This document shows positions 43,977-53,617 of a DNA stretch of 64,000 nt, piece by piece (positions within the stretch are counted from its first letter, which is position 1; each line of letters begins with the position of its first letter). The notes beneath the pieces were generated by a model. The model searched no databases. It saw nothing but the letters and a program-made list of their open reading frames with translations, and had not been told where the DNA came from. The stretch is taken from positions 3,065,663-3,129,662 of the forward strand of contig NZ_AP012273.1 in the NCBI RefSeq assembly GCF_000828615.1, read 5' to 3'. Position numbers and translations under genes: made by a program. This stretch comes from Thiolapillus brandeum (GTDB lineage Bacteria; Pseudomonadota; Gammaproteobacteria; Chromatiales; Chromatiaceae).

Positions 43977-44969
43977 ATGACTCAAGCCCTGGTTTCTGAC
44001 CACCCCGACTCTCTGGACCTGATCCTGACTCCTGACGATAACGAGCGCCTGCGCAATCTCTGCGGCCAGCTCGACGAACATCTGCGCCTGCTGGAACGGC
44101 GCCTGGGGCTGGAGATCAACAATCGCGGCAATGCATTCCATCTCATCGGCAGCGCCCCGGCCATCGCCGCTGGCAGCCAGGTACTGCAAGCCCTGTATGA
44201 GGAAGCTGAGGACGAAGTGCTCACGCCTGCCGCCGTGCATCTGGCCCTGCAGGAATCCGGGGTGGAACAGTTGTTGCAGTCAGCAGCGCCGGATCTGCCC
44301 GAGGTGGTGATCAAGACCAGGCGAGGCCTGGTACGGGGCCGGGGTCCGCATCAGAAGGAATATCTGCACAAGGTCATGAGCCATGATATCAACTTTGGCG
44401 TGGGGCCCGCGGGAACGGGCAAGACCTACCTGGCCGTGGCCTGTGCCGTGGAGGCCCTGGAACGGGACCGGGTGCGGCGCATCATGCTGGTGCGCCCGGC
44501 GGTGGAGGCGGGCGAACGCCTGGGCTTCCTGCCTGGCGATCTGGCGCAGAAGATCGATCCCTACCTGCGCCCACTCTACGATGCCTTGTACGAGATGCTG
44601 GGCTTCGAGAAGGTGCACAAGCTGGTGGAGCGCAATGTCATCGAGATTGCCCCCTTGGCCTACATGCGTGGCCGCACCCTGAACGAATCCTTTATCATTC
44701 TGGATGAAGCCCAGAATACCACTCCGGAACAGATGAAGATGTTCCTGACCCGCATTGGTTTTGGCTCCACGGCGGTGATCACCGGGGATGTCACTCAGGT
44801 GGATCTGCCCCGGCACCAACGCTCGGGCCTGCGCCAGGCCACAGAGATCCTGGCCCGGGTCGAAGGCATCAGTTTCACCTTTTTTGATGCCCGGGACGTG
44901 GTTCGCCATCCCCTGGTGCAACGAGTGGTCCAGGCCTATGACGTGCATGACCGCAGTCAGGAAGAATGA
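43977..44969 (+). CDS. ybeZ: PhoH-like ATPase YbeZ
   Basis: 330 residues. Walker [10 protein letters not shown] near 142 and Walker [11 protein letters not shown], with the PhoH family N-terminal helical region. Known partner of YbeY in rRNA maturation and RNA quality control. Six bases after miaB; ends overlapping ybeY (ATGA). Confidence 0.96.
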   Translation: MTQALVSDHPDSLDLILTPDDNERLRNLCGQLDEHLRLLERRLGLEINNRGNAFHLIGSAPAIAAGSQVLQALYEEAEDEVLTPAAVHLALQESGVEQLLQSAAPDLPEVVIKTRRGLVRGRGPHQKEYLHKVMSHDINFGVGPAGTGKTYLAVACAVEALERDRVRRIMLVRPAVEAGERLGFLPGDLAQKIDPYLRPLYDALYEMLGFEKVHKLVERNVIEIAPLAYMRGRTLNESFIILDEAQNTTPEQMKMFLTRIGFGSTAVITGDVTQVDLPRHQRSGLRQATEILARVEGISFTFFDARDVVRHPLVQRVVQAYDVHDRSQEE

Positions 44970-45415
44970 AGCTGGAGCTCCAGATTGCCAGTGAAGCCAC
45001 CGGGCTTCCCGCGGAAAACGATTTGCGGCGCTGGGCCGAAACCGCCCTGGAGGATGAAGACCGGAGGGAACTGGTGATCCGTATCGTGGACGAAGCTGAA
45101 AGCCGTCAGCTCAACCGGGATTACCGGGGCAGGGACAAGCCTACCAATGTCCTGTCCTTTCCCTTCGAAGCGCCTCCGGAAGTGCCGGTCGGGCACCTGG
45201 GAGACCTGGTGATATGCGCTCCTGTCGTGGCCCGGGAGGCGGTTGCACAAGGCAAGCCCCTGGCCCATCACTGGGCGCATATGGTGGTGCATGGCATTCT
45301 GCATCTGCGGGGCTACGACCACCTGGAGGATACAGAGGCCGAAATCATGGAAAACAGGGAGCGGGAACTCCTGGCAGGCATGTCCATTCCTGACCCCTAT
45401 CGAGAGGAAAAATGA
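44966..45415 (+). CDS. ybeY: Endoribonuclease YbeY
   Basis: 149 residues. Zinc motif [15 protein letters not shown] (HxxxHxxxxxH) near the C-terminus and the [18 protein letters not shown] block identify YbeY, a metallo-RNase needed for 16S rRNA 3'-end maturation. Overlaps ybeZ by four bases and the next gene (corC) by four. Confidence 0.97.
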   Translation: MKLELQIASEATGLPAENDLRRWAETALEDEDRRELVIRIVDEAESRQLNRDYRGRDKPTNVLSFPFEAPPEVPVGHLGDLVICAPVVAREAVAQGKPLAHHWAHMVVHGILHLRGYDHLEDTEAEIMENRERELLAGMSIPDPYREEK

Positions 45416-46287
45416 ACGACAGCGGTAACAGCGACTCGAGATTGCGCAAGGGGCTCAGAGGGCTCCTTGCGCCCCTGCTGAAACATGGCCCCGAAAACCG
45501 CGAGGAACTGGTGGGGGTACTCAAACAGGCCCGCGCCCGGCATCTTATGGATGGTGAAGCCCTGTCCATGATGGAAGCCGTACTAGAAGTGTCCGAGCTG
45601 CGCGTACGTGACATCATGATCCCCCGGGCACGCATGGTGGTAGTGGAAAGAGACAAGGCCATGGAAGCCATTCTCCCGGTAATCGTGGATTCCGCTCACT
45701 CCCGCTTTCCCGTCATTGGCGATGACCGCAGCGAAGTGGTCGGCATCCTCCTCGCCAAGGATCTGTTGCAATACTGCGGCCCCAGGGCCCCATCCTTCAA
45801 TATGCGCGACGTGCTTCGGTCAGCGGTATTCGTGCCTGAAAGCAAGCGCCTGAATGTGCTGCTCAAGGAATTCCGCCTGAGCCGCAACCACATGGCCATC
45901 GTCATCGACGAGTATGGAGGAGCCGCGGGCCTGATCACTATTGAAGACGTGCTGGAGCAGATCGTAGGCGAGATCGAGGACGAATATGATTTCGATGAAG
46001 GCGCCTATATCCTCAAGCGGGGCGAGGGCCTGTACACGGCCAAGGCGCATACGACTATTGAAGACTTCAACGAGTTTTTCCATACTGCATTTGGTGATGA
46101 CGACTACGACACCATTGGCGGCATGGTGGTGAATGCCCTGGGGCATATGCCCGGGCGGGGTGAGAGTGTTTCCATTGGTGACTTTCGTTTCACTGTGGTG
46201 CGGGCCGACAGCCGCAAGGTGCGTCTGTTGAATATCGAGCGTCTGGATCAAAAGGAAGACACCGCAAACAAGGGAGAGAAGGTATGA
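45412..46287 (+). CDS. corC: CorC/YbeX CBS and transporter-associated domain protein
   Basis: 291 residues. Two CBS domains ([38 protein letters not shown] and [39 protein letters not shown]) followed by a CorC_HlyC domain. Associated with Mg2+/Co2+ homeostasis and, in E. coli, with ribosome function through the ybeZYX operon. Overlaps ybeY and the following gene by four bases each. Confidence 0.95.
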   Translation: MNDSGNSDSRLRKGLRGLLAPLLKHGPENREELVGVLKQARARHLMDGEALSMMEAVLEVSELRVRDIMIPRARMVVVERDKAMEAILPVIVDSAHSRFPVIGDDRSEVVGILLAKDLLQYCGPRAPSFNMRDVLRSAVFVPESKRLNVLLKEFRLSRNHMAIVIDEYGGAAGLITIEDVLEQIVGEIEDEYDFDEGAYILKRGEGLYTAKAHTTIEDFNEFFHTAFGDDDYDTIGGMVVNALGHMPGRGESVSIGDFRFTVVRADSRKVRLLNIERLDQKEDTANKGEKV

Positions 46288-48437
46288 AGCGGATTCTAGT
46301 GTTGTTGTTGATCTGCCTGAGCGGAACATCCCTGGCACAAACGCAGGCGCCCCTGCGCCTGTCCATGCCTGAAGACGCCATCGCCTACCTGCGCCTGATG
46401 GGCCAAACCGAAAGTTCAGACGACCAGGCCCACACCCGGTTGCAGGAAGTGTTGCAGAGCCTGAGCCGCGACATGAACCTGCGCGCCGCTCTGGCGGCAG
46501 ACCTGGAAAAACAGCCGGAGCTGGTTCAGCAACACCCCTGGCTGGATCTGCTTGCCATGGTCGAAGCTCCTGCAGAATTGGTGGTGCTATGGCCCACTGG
46601 AGCCACCGCCGCCCAGGGGAGGATCCTGGTGCGGGGGCGCAGCCGCCTCGCCAGTGAAGAAGTTCTGAACCAAATGCTTGCCCGGATCAGTCAGGCGGTC
46701 GATGGTTTGCAGCTGATCCAGGGATTCGGCGGGAAACATGTTGCTTCCCTGCGCTGGGAAGACAAGATGGATCTGCTCCTTGTGCTCGATCCGGCCAGCC
46801 GGGTGTTCTACCTGCTGGCCGGTGAAGGCGTCACCGGGAAAGAATTACAGGATCGTGTCGCCGGGCTGGTATTGCAGCAGACGCATCCCATGCTTGCCCT
46901 GGAGCAACGCATTGACACAACCGCTACCGGCCCCTTTCTGTGGCTGGACATGCCCCGGGCCCTGTATGCCTGGACCCTCTACGCCAAGCCTGCCCCCGAA
47001 ATGCGTCAACGCCTGGGGTTGTTCGCCGGGGTTCGCGCCGCGGCACTGGGCTGGGGGCGCCGCAATGGCCGGGGGCGCCTGAGCCTGGTGGTGGATGCGC
47101 CGGGAAACATGGGACTGGCAGGTATGCTGCCCCCGGTGAAGAACGACTACTCTTCACTTTACAGCCGTGGCGAACCCAAATGGCTGCTGGCCCTCAACCT
47201 GCCCGGACAGGGGCTACAGCAGATGCTGGATTCCCTGGTGCAGGCGTCCCTGAAGCCTGGAGAGGATATACCCACAGGCAAGCAGGCCCTTGGGCAAGCC
47301 CTGGGGGTCGATCCGGACCGGCTGGTGGCTGGACTGGGCCCGGAAACGGTATTGTTCAGTGATCAGGCCGGTATATTTCTTGCGGTCAGGAATACCGATC
47401 CTGATGCCGTGCAGCAGTTACTTGATCACGCCACGGCCAACTACTCCGTGGAACACCGGATACGCGAGTTCGGGGGAAGAAGTTATCATCACCTCAATGT
47501 ATGGATGCTTCCGGAAGAGGCGGCGAAGCCTGATCAGGATCCTCTCGATGCCTATGTACGGGAATTTTTTGTCCGGGATCACCTGTATTGGGTCAGGGAT
47601 GGCCAGTGGCTGATTTTCGCCCGCTTGCCCCAGCCCCTGTTCGACCGTTACCGCCTGGAAGACAAGACCGCCCTGGGCGATTGGCTGAAAACCCATCAGC
47701 GTCAGCGTACGGAGAATGCCCTGCTGCTGATATCGGCCAGAATCGATGATGTGCCACGTATGCTCTATTACGGTTATCTCACTGTTTACCAGAGTCTGGC
47801 CGACTTGCTGGATATGCCCTTTGACCCCTTCGCATTTCCCGGCGCCATGGATCTGGAACTCCCTGACCAGGGAAGCTATGGGGTGCAGCTGGATCTGAGC
47901 GATCCCTACCTGACCCTGGAGTTCAGTTTTGAAGACAATCCCCTGGAGATCCTGAGTGGGGGAAATACAGCAACCAATGTCGCCATGCTGGGCATCGTAG
48001 CGTCGGTGGCAATACCGGCATATAAGGATTACCTCAGCCGGTCCCGGATCGGGGAAGCCATGAATCTGGCGGCTGTGGTGAAGAATGCGGTCGCTGAGTA
48101 CCAGGTCAGTACCGGCCATTTGCCGGTGGATGCGGCCCAGGCGGGTGTCGATACCGCGCAACTGCTGGCAGCCCAGAAGATCATTGCCTCCCTGAAAGTC
48201 ACTAACGGCCGTATTGTCATCACCTTTGGGGAAGATGATCCGGGTCTGTCCCGCAAGACCCTGATTCTGACCCCCTATGGCATCGAGGACCAAGGGAGCG
48301 TGCGCCTGGTGTGGCGTTGTGGCAACAGCCCTGAACCGGCAGGCCGCCGGGTGGTGCTGGCAACGCAGGGCGGCAAGACCCCGGTGCATGTCCAGAGCAG
48401 TCTGCCAGCCCGCCTTCTGCCCAAAAGCTGCCGCTGA
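46284..48437 (+). CDS. Secreted protein with C-terminal type IV pilin-like domain
   Basis: 717 residues. Signal peptide ([18 protein letters not shown]), then 540 residues of a DUF3352-like alpha/beta region (tentative). Residues about 565-717 resemble a type IV pilin body: MLGIVASVAIPAYKDYL, SRIGEAMNLAAVVKNAVAEYQ, then beta strands and a C-terminal Cys pair (WRCG...KSCR). The prepilin leader Gly-Phe motif is missing and the helix is internal, so it should not be processed like a pilin. It sits between corC and lnt, where E. coli has no extra gene, and overlaps corC by four bases. Confidence 0.82.
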   Translation: MKRILVLLLICLSGTSLAQTQAPLRLSMPEDAIAYLRLMGQTESSDDQAHTRLQEVLQSLSRDMNLRAALAADLEKQPELVQQHPWLDLLAMVEAPAELVVLWPTGATAAQGRILVRGRSRLASEEVLNQMLARISQAVDGLQLIQGFGGKHVASLRWEDKMDLLLVLDPASRVFYLLAGEGVTGKELQDRVAGLVLQQTHPMLALEQRIDTTATGPFLWLDMPRALYAWTLYAKPAPEMRQRLGLFAGVRAAALGWGRRNGRGRLSLVVDAPGNMGLAGMLPPVKNDYSSLYSRGEPKWLLALNLPGQGLQQMLDSLVQASLKPGEDIPTGKQALGQALGVDPDRLVAGLGPETVLFSDQAGIFLAVRNTDPDAVQQLLDHATANYSVEHRIREFGGRSYHHLNVWMLPEEAAKPDQDPLDAYVREFFVRDHLYWVRDGQWLIFARLPQPLFDRYRLEDKTALGDWLKTHQRQRTENALLLISARIDDVPRMLYYGYLTVYQSLADLLDMPFDPFAFPGAMDLELPDQGSYGVQLDLSDPYLTLEFSFEDNPLEILSGGNTATNVAMLGIVASVAIPAYKDYLSRSRIGEAMNLAAVVKNAVAEYQVSTGHLPVDAAQAGVDTAQLLAAQKIIASLKVTNGRIVITFGEDDPGLSRKTLILTPYGIEDQGSVRLVWRCGNSPEPAGRRVVLATQGGKTPVHVQSSLPARLLPKSCR

Positions 48438-48440
48438 GAT

Positions 48441-49928
48441 ATGAGACTGCCGGATAGGCTGCCCGTCCGCCTGGTTCTGGCATTTGCCGCAGGGGGCCTG
48501 TGTGTACTGGCTTTTGCACCCTTTTCCCAGGGCTGGGTAGCACTTCTGTCACTGGCATTGCTGTTTCTGCTTTGGCGGGATGCATCCCCCGGGCAGGCTT
48601 TCTGGACCGGCTGGAGCTGGGGCGCCGGACTGATGGGTTTTGGCGTATTCTGGCTGCACAACAGCATCGCCCAGTTTGGCGGTTTGAATCTGCCCCTGGC
48701 CATTTTCATTACCTTGTTGTTTGCCGTCTTTGTGGCCCTGTTTCCGGGTTTGGCCGGCTGGGGGGCCAACCATTTGACTGCTGCGCGGCTGCCCCGTTTG
48801 TTGTTGGCCTATCCGGCCTGTTGGGTACTCCTGGAATGGTCGCGCTCCTGGGTGCTCACCGGGTTTCCCTGGTTGAGTATGGGTTACTCCCAGATCGATA
48901 GTATCCTGGCGGGTTATGCGCCTGTACTGGGCGTTTATGGCATAAGCCTGGTGGCTTTACTGATGGCCGGCAGCCTGCTGTTGTGGCGCAGCCCCTGGAT
49001 AGTATTGCTGCCGATCCTGGGCCTGGGGGGCTGGAGCTTGCAGAACATTGCCTGGACGTCGGCGGCAGGCGCGCCCTTCACTGCCAGCCTGGTGCAGGCG
49101 AGTATTCCCCAGCACCAGAAATGGCTGCCATCCCAGCTTGGTCCCACTCTGGATTTCTATGTGGCAGAGACCGAAAAACTGACCCACAGCCGTTTGACCG
49201 TGTGGCCGGAAACTGCGGTACCGGCCTTTGCCGACAAGGTGGAGACAGAATTTCTACAGCCCCTGCATGAGCACCTGAAAAATCAGGGCAGGGATTTGCT
49301 CCTGGGCATTCCGGTACGTGAGGAAGATGGCCGCTACTACAACAGCCTCCTCGCTCTGGGGGCTTCCGGGCGCGGTCGTTATGACAAGCGTCACCTGGTA
49401 CCTTTTGGCGAGTTCATGCCCTTTGCCCGTGTTTTGCAGCCCCTGATTCGCATGCTGGCCATTCCCATGTCCTCTTTCAGCGCGGGAGACGATGACAAAC
49501 CACCCCTGTTGAAACTGGCGGGGTATCCGGCTGGTGTTTCCATCTGCTATGAAGACGCCTTTCCCGGACAGGTTTCCCAGGCGTTGCCGGAGGCGGCCTT
49601 CCTGTTGAACGCCAGCAATGATGCTTGGTTTGGAGATTCTCTGGCACCTTACCAGCACCTTGAAATGGCCCGCATGCGGGCCCTGGAAACCGGCCGCTTC
49701 ATGTTACGGGCAACGAACACGGGTATATCCGCCATCATCGATGAACGAGGGTGGGTGATGAGGTATTTGCCCTGGGGAAAACGCGGCACCATCACGGAAC
49801 GGATACAGCCCCTGGCAGGCAGCACCCCCTATGTCCGGGCCGGGAACGGACTGGTACTGGGGTTGCTGCTGCTCATGCTCCTGGCCGCCTATCTGCGCAG
49901 GGCCGGTGGCGCGCCCTCCACACCCTGA
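48441..49928 (+). CDS. lnt: Apolipoprotein N-acyltransferase
   Basis: 495 residues. About six N-terminal membrane helices, then a nitrilase-like domain with the catalytic Glu in TVWPETAVPAF, Lys in YDKRHLVPFGEF and Cys in SICYEDAF. It adds the third acyl chain to lipoproteins in the inner membrane. Three bases after the pilin-like gene; its end overlaps the convergent lipoprotein gene. Confidence 0.96.
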   Translation: MRLPDRLPVRLVLAFAAGGLCVLAFAPFSQGWVALLSLALLFLLWRDASPGQAFWTGWSWGAGLMGFGVFWLHNSIAQFGGLNLPLAIFITLLFAVFVALFPGLAGWGANHLTAARLPRLLLAYPACWVLLEWSRSWVLTGFPWLSMGYSQIDSILAGYAPVLGVYGISLVALLMAGSLLLWRSPWIVLLPILGLGGWSLQNIAWTSAAGAPFTASLVQASIPQHQKWLPSQLGPTLDFYVAETEKLTHSRLTVWPETAVPAFADKVETEFLQPLHEHLKNQGRDLLLGIPVREEDGRYYNSLLALGASGRGRYDKRHLVPFGEFMPFARVLQPLIRMLAIPMSSFSAGDDDKPPLLKLAGYPAGVSICYEDAFPGQVSQALPEAAFLLNASNDAWFGDSLAPYQHLEMARMRALETGRFMLRATNTGISAIIDERGWVMRYLPWGKRGTITERIQPLAGSTPYVRAGNGLVLGLLLLMLLAAYLRRAGGAPSTP

Positions 49929-50113
49929 GTACGCAGCTTTTCCGTTTCCAGGCGTTGCTGCTCCACTTCGTACTTGAGGACTTCCGCGGCCTGGAACACT
50001 TCTTCCGCCTCGGTGGACCAAGGTTCCTGGGGCGCGGGCGTGGTCTGATCCGGCGGTGAATCGCAAGCTGCCAGCAGCCAGAGTATTTGTGTCAGAATCA
50101 GCCTTATTTTCAT
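49889..50113 (-). CDS. Small predicted lipoprotein
   Basis: 74 residues from ATG at 50113. Signal peptide [17 protein letters not shown] ends in a lipobox (LAAC), followed by a Pro/Thr-rich linker and a coiled-coil helix ([25 protein letters not shown]). The 3' end overlaps lnt on the other strand by 40 bases. A longer frame to 50185 overlaps the ridA start. Function unknown. Confidence 0.65.
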   Translation of the reverse strand: MKIRLILTQILWLLAACDSPPDQTTPAPQEPWSTEAEEVFQAAEVLKYEVEQQRLETEKLRTQGVEGAPPALRR

Positions 50114-50135
50114 ACAGCTAACTATAGGTGAAAAA

Positions 50136-50519
50136 ATGAAGAAAGAAATCATCAGTACCGACAAGGCGCCCCAGGCCATAGGCACCTACTCCCAGGCGGT
50201 CAAGGTGGGAGGCACCGTCTACATGTCAGGCCAGATTCCCCTGGTACCCGAAACCATGGAAATGGTCGAAGGGGATATGGAGGCCCAGATACGCCGGGTA
50301 TTCGACAACCTGCAGGCCGTGGCCCAGGCGGCAGGCGGTAGCCTTGCGGATGTTGCCAAGCTGAATATTTTTCTGACGGATCTTTCCTGTTTTCCTCTGG
50401 TGAACCAAGTCATGGCCGAATACTTCGAACAGCCATATCCGGCCCGGGCTGCCATCGGCGTGGCTTCCCTGCCCAGGGATGCGGGTGTGGAGATGGACGC
50501 AGTGCTGGAGCTGGAATGA
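50136..50519 (+). CDS. ridA: RidA family enamine/imine deaminase
   Basis: 127 residues, full family length. [21 protein letters not shown], the catalytic Arg in [22 protein letters not shown] and the C-terminal EVE-like end are typical. It hydrolyses reactive 2-aminoacrylate from PLP enzymes, protecting targets such as IlvE. The start [15 protein letters not shown] is preceded by AGGTGA. Confidence 0.96.
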   Translation: MKKEIISTDKAPQAIGTYSQAVKVGGTVYMSGQIPLVPETMEMVEGDMEAQIRRVFDNLQAVAQAAGGSLADVAKLNIFLTDLSCFPLVNQVMAEYFEQPYPARAAIGVASLPRDAGVEMDAVLELE

Positions 50520-50570
50520 GCAGTGGCCGGGAGCCCCGGTCGTGCCGGATTCAGACACCAGGATTGCAGT

Positions 50571-50984
50571 TCAATCGATGATGGTGACAATGACCTGGCG
50601 GTGATGAGGTCGGGTCCGGTGCTCATAGAGATAAATACCCTGCCATACCCCCAAGACCAAACGGCCCTGGCTTACGGGCAGCGTAAGATCCATGTTGGTG
50701 AGTATGGAGCGCACATGGGCTGGCATGTCATCGGGGCCTTCAGCGGTATGATGAAATAGGGGAGAGCCGTCCGGCACTGTCTCGGTCAGGAAGGCCTCCA
50801 GATCCCGGCGCACCTGGGGATCGGCGTTTTCGCAAAGAATGAGTGATGCGCTGGTATGTTTCACAAACAGGTGACACAAACCGGTTTGTATCCCCGATCC
50901 GTCAACAAGGAAAGCAATATCCCGGCTGATATTGATGGTGCCTCGGCCGTTGCTCGTTATTTCCACTACCTGTTGGTATGCCAT
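50571..50984 (-). CDS. YjbQ family protein (secondary thiamine-phosphate synthase fold)
   Basis: 137 residues. GLCHLFVKHTSASLILCENADPQVRRDLEAFL and HHTAEGPDDMPAHVRSILT are the UPF0047/YjbQ pattern, with conserved His residues and a compact beta sandwich. Some members substitute for ThiE. Convergent with ridA. Function otherwise uncertain. Confidence 0.93.
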   Translation of the reverse strand: MAYQQVVEITSNGRGTINISRDIAFLVDGSGIQTGLCHLFVKHTSASLILCENADPQVRRDLEAFLTETVPDGSPLFHHTAEGPDDMPAHVRSILTNMDLTLPVSQGRLVLGVWQGIYLYEHRTRPHHRQVIVTIID

Positions 50985-51034
50985 GTTTCAATCGATTTAC
51001 AGACTAAGGGTGCCTGTTACGTTATACCAATAAA

Positions 51035-51060
51035 AAGCCTCCTGCCAGGGCAGGAGGCTT
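51035..51060 (-). terminator. Terminator of the secreted protease gene
   Basis: AAGCCTCCTGCC-AG-GGCAGGAGGCTT, a 12-bp perfect stem, followed on the minus strand by TTTTTA, just after the protease stop. Confidence 0.88.
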
Positions 51061-51079
51061 TCAGGGTGTTGAGAATGAT

Positions 51080-53188
51080 TTACAGATTGAAGGTTTTTGT
51101 CAGGAACACAGCCATCTGATCTCTGTTTACATCGGTATCCGGGCAGTAATTGCCTCCGCCACAACCGCCGGTGATACCTTCATTGGCCAGTTGTTCAATC
51201 CAGGCAGCAGCCCAGTGTGAGGCAGGTACATCACCGAACATGGTGCCGGTGGCCGCAGGAGGGGTATAGCTGGATCCGTGTTCGGAACGAAGCAGGAAAA
51301 TGGCCATTTGTGCCCGGCTGACGATATTGTCAGGGCAGTAATTGCCTCCGCCACAACCGCCCGTGATGCCATCACTGGCCAGTCGTTCAATCCAGGCGGC
51401 AGCCCAGTGAGAGGCGGGTACGTCGCCGAACATGGTGCCGGTTGCCGCGGGGGGAACAAAACTGCTGCCATTGATGCCTCTTTCGAGGAAGATGGCCATC
51501 TGGGCGCGATTTACAGCGGAGCCCGGGCAATAGTGGTTGGCATCACAGCCGCTGGTGATACCGGCGGCCACCAGTTTTTCGATTTCCAGCCAGGCCCAGT
51601 GGTTTGTGGGTACGTCAAGAAAGGTTTGTCTCTGGGTTACGTGGATTTTTGCCGCATCCCAGCCATTGGTATCGTTATTACTGTCATCACCATCGGTGCC
51701 ATTGTCATAAATGACGCCCAGCCAGTAATCACCTGTTGGCGTGTCCAGGGGTATCTGGACATTCACCATGTTGATGGTGACGTTTTGCATGGCGGCAAAT
51801 TCCCAAGTGTAACTCTGGGAGCTGAGGAGCGTATCAAATGAGGTGATATTGTCATTGGTGGACAAGTACACCTTGTAATTACGGGGAGCGGATGCCGAGG
51901 TGCCGTTGGTGGGGTTGCTGGCCATGTGCTTCAGACCGGCGGTGGTATCACCACTGGTGAGATTGACTTCGTCCAGTCGCGTGTTCAAGGCCTGAATATC
52001 GAAAACACTACCCCTGGCAGTACCGGGAATAAATGTATCGTTCAGATAGGTAACCCAGCTGTCAAAGGTGGTGGTATAAACGCCGATGGTGCTGCGGTTG
52101 GAGGTTGAGGCTACAGCACCCACATACCGGCTGCCATTGTCGATATAATAGGCGCCGCTACCACTTTGCCCTCCCCACAAGGCATCAAAACAACCTCCTG
52201 TGGTATCGATTTGACGACGATTGGTATCCGGGCAGGAATCAAATGTACCCCCCCAATAGTACATGTCTTTACCATTGTGCAGGCCGGGGTCACCACAATC
52301 TTCCGCAGGATAACTGGCGTTGTTCCAGGTCTTTCCCTGGTCAAAGGTGCAATCGTGAGAGGCCCAACCAAACCATCCGGTGAGCATCCCCACTGCGCGG
52401 GTAATGGCCACAGCACCCACGTCATAGTTCCAGTCACCACTGTTGGTCCAGCCTGTCCAGCTTACCAGGGTGCCGGTTTTTCCGTAGCCATATGCGTCCG
52501 AATCACCATCGTAGGCAGGATAAACCCAGATGTCTTTTGCCCAGCCATAGGAATTGTCCCTGTCATAAACACAGTGTCCTGCTGTCTGAACTACCTCGGC
52601 ATCCCGCATGGTGCCTGAGCAGACATAGTAATGGCTGTCCTGGCTGGCATCCTCAAAGCGCATAACCAGCTTCACATTCTTGCGCCAGGGATCATCGGTA
52701 TAGTTGGCCACTTTGACCATACTGCTGAAGGCATTCGGCAGTAGATCCGGGTTTTGACTGTCCAGGCTTGTATTCTGGGGGAGCTTGGCTGAAGTACCTT
52801 CATAGCCGCCACCTTGTGAGGGCTGGTTCTCCAGTTGCCTGGCATCAGGGAGAGTCCCCAGTGTCTGTTTACCGCTTTTTATGTCATAAAAAACAGGTTG
52901 GCCGGGACCCTGATCGACAAACACCTTCGACTTCTGATCAGGATTCGGCATGGGCATGGGGGGAATAGTGTCAATGGGAGGGTGGGCCGGTAATGGCAGG
53001 GCCTGATCCTCACCTGTTGGCAGGTATGCCGGATTTTCCTGCATGGCATTACTGCTCTTCGCATCGACCGTCGCTGTCGTCGCATCGCTTGCCATGGCAA
53101 TGCCCGTTCCCATAACGCTCATGATCAAGGCCAGGCCCAGCTTATGCCTTGGATGTACAACTGATAGAAATGATATATTGGGTTTCAT
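51080..53188 (-). CDS. Secreted trypsin-like serine protease with three SLH-like repeats
   Basis: 702 residues. Signal peptide (to about residue 33), a Pro-rich linker, then a trypsin-fold domain (about 150-400) with the triad His in TAGHCVYD, Asp in NYDVGAVAI and Ser in GQSGSGAYYI. A beta domain follows (about 410-530). The last 165 residues contain three S-layer-homology-like repeats (FLDVPTNHW, then twice FGDVPASHWAAAWIE), each with a Cys pair such as GGCGGGNYCP. Probably exported and surface-bound. Flanked by gene-poor stretches on its 5' side. Confidence 0.9.
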   Translation of the reverse strand: MKPNISFLSVVHPRHKLGLALIMSVMGTGIAMASDATTATVDAKSSNAMQENPAYLPTGEDQALPLPAHPPIDTIPPMPMPNPDQKSKVFVDQGPGQPVFYDIKSGKQTLGTLPDARQLENQPSQGGGYEGTSAKLPQNTSLDSQNPDLLPNAFSSMVKVANYTDDPWRKNVKLVMRFEDASQDSHYYVCSGTMRDAEVVQTAGHCVYDRDNSYGWAKDIWVYPAYDGDSDAYGYGKTGTLVSWTGWTNSGDWNYDVGAVAITRAVGMLTGWFGWASHDCTFDQGKTWNNASYPAEDCGDPGLHNGKDMYYWGGTFDSCPDTNRRQIDTTGGCFDALWGGQSGSGAYYIDNGSRYVGAVASTSNRSTIGVYTTTFDSWVTYLNDTFIPGTARGSVFDIQALNTRLDEVNLTSGDTTAGLKHMASNPTNGTSASAPRNYKVYLSTNDNITSFDTLLSSQSYTWEFAAMQNVTINMVNVQIPLDTPTGDYWLGVIYDNGTDGDDSNNDTNGWDAAKIHVTQRQTFLDVPTNHWAWLEIEKLVAAGITSGCDANHYCPGSAVNRAQMAIFLERGINGSSFVPPAATGTMFGDVPASHWAAAWIERLASDGITGGCGGGNYCPDNIVSRAQMAIFLLRSEHGSSYTPPAATGTMFGDVPASHWAAAWIEQLANEGITGGCGGGNYCPDTDVNRDQMAVFLTKTFNL
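51141..51442 (-). repeat. 192-bp tandem DNA repeat encoding two SLH units
   Basis: Two near-identical units 192 bases apart (51141 and 51333, both starting GGGCAGTAATTGCCTCCGCC), corresponding to 64-residue SLH modules of the protease. A third, more diverged unit lies upstream in the gene. It implies recent internal duplication. Confidence 0.8.
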
Positions 53189-53617
53189 TGTGTTTACTCC
53201 AATGTTACGACTTAAGTATTAGTTCCAAATAAATCATTGGAACACTTTGTTGATCAATAATATTTATGATCCAAAGCTGTCGCTTTCATAATCAATGTAG
53301 CACGTCAATAGCGTTTACTCTGTAGGAAAAATCTGATAATTCTGTCGCAGTATCCAGCAACCTTCCATGCATTGCTTTGCCTGCTGCATTCCTGCTGTCA
53401 TTACCAATACCCAAAGCACTCGCTGTACTTGCGGGGCACTTTCTCGGATGTTTCACGAAACTCCGGATGCGGGCCTGAGGCGGACAGCAGTCTTGAGGAA
53501 CAGTTGGTAATTCGGGTAGGTGCTGGACAACAGGAGGCGTACATTCCGGGTACACAGTTTGATACCCATGTACTCAATTGCGGTGGCGGCGTGGCCCCCA
53601 GGTCTGAAACCGAAGTA
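53189..53617. other. Gene-poor gap between mnmG and the protease
   Basis: 429 bases, AT-rich at its left end (53189-53280), probably the protease promoter region. A 87-codon minus-strand frame is present but looks random. No repeats, tRNA or conserved protein text recognised. Confidence 0.5.

Noticed and set aside
53292..53555. 87-codon minus-strand frame between mnmG and the protease
   Set aside because: No ribosome site or motif, Pro/Cys-rich random-looking text.
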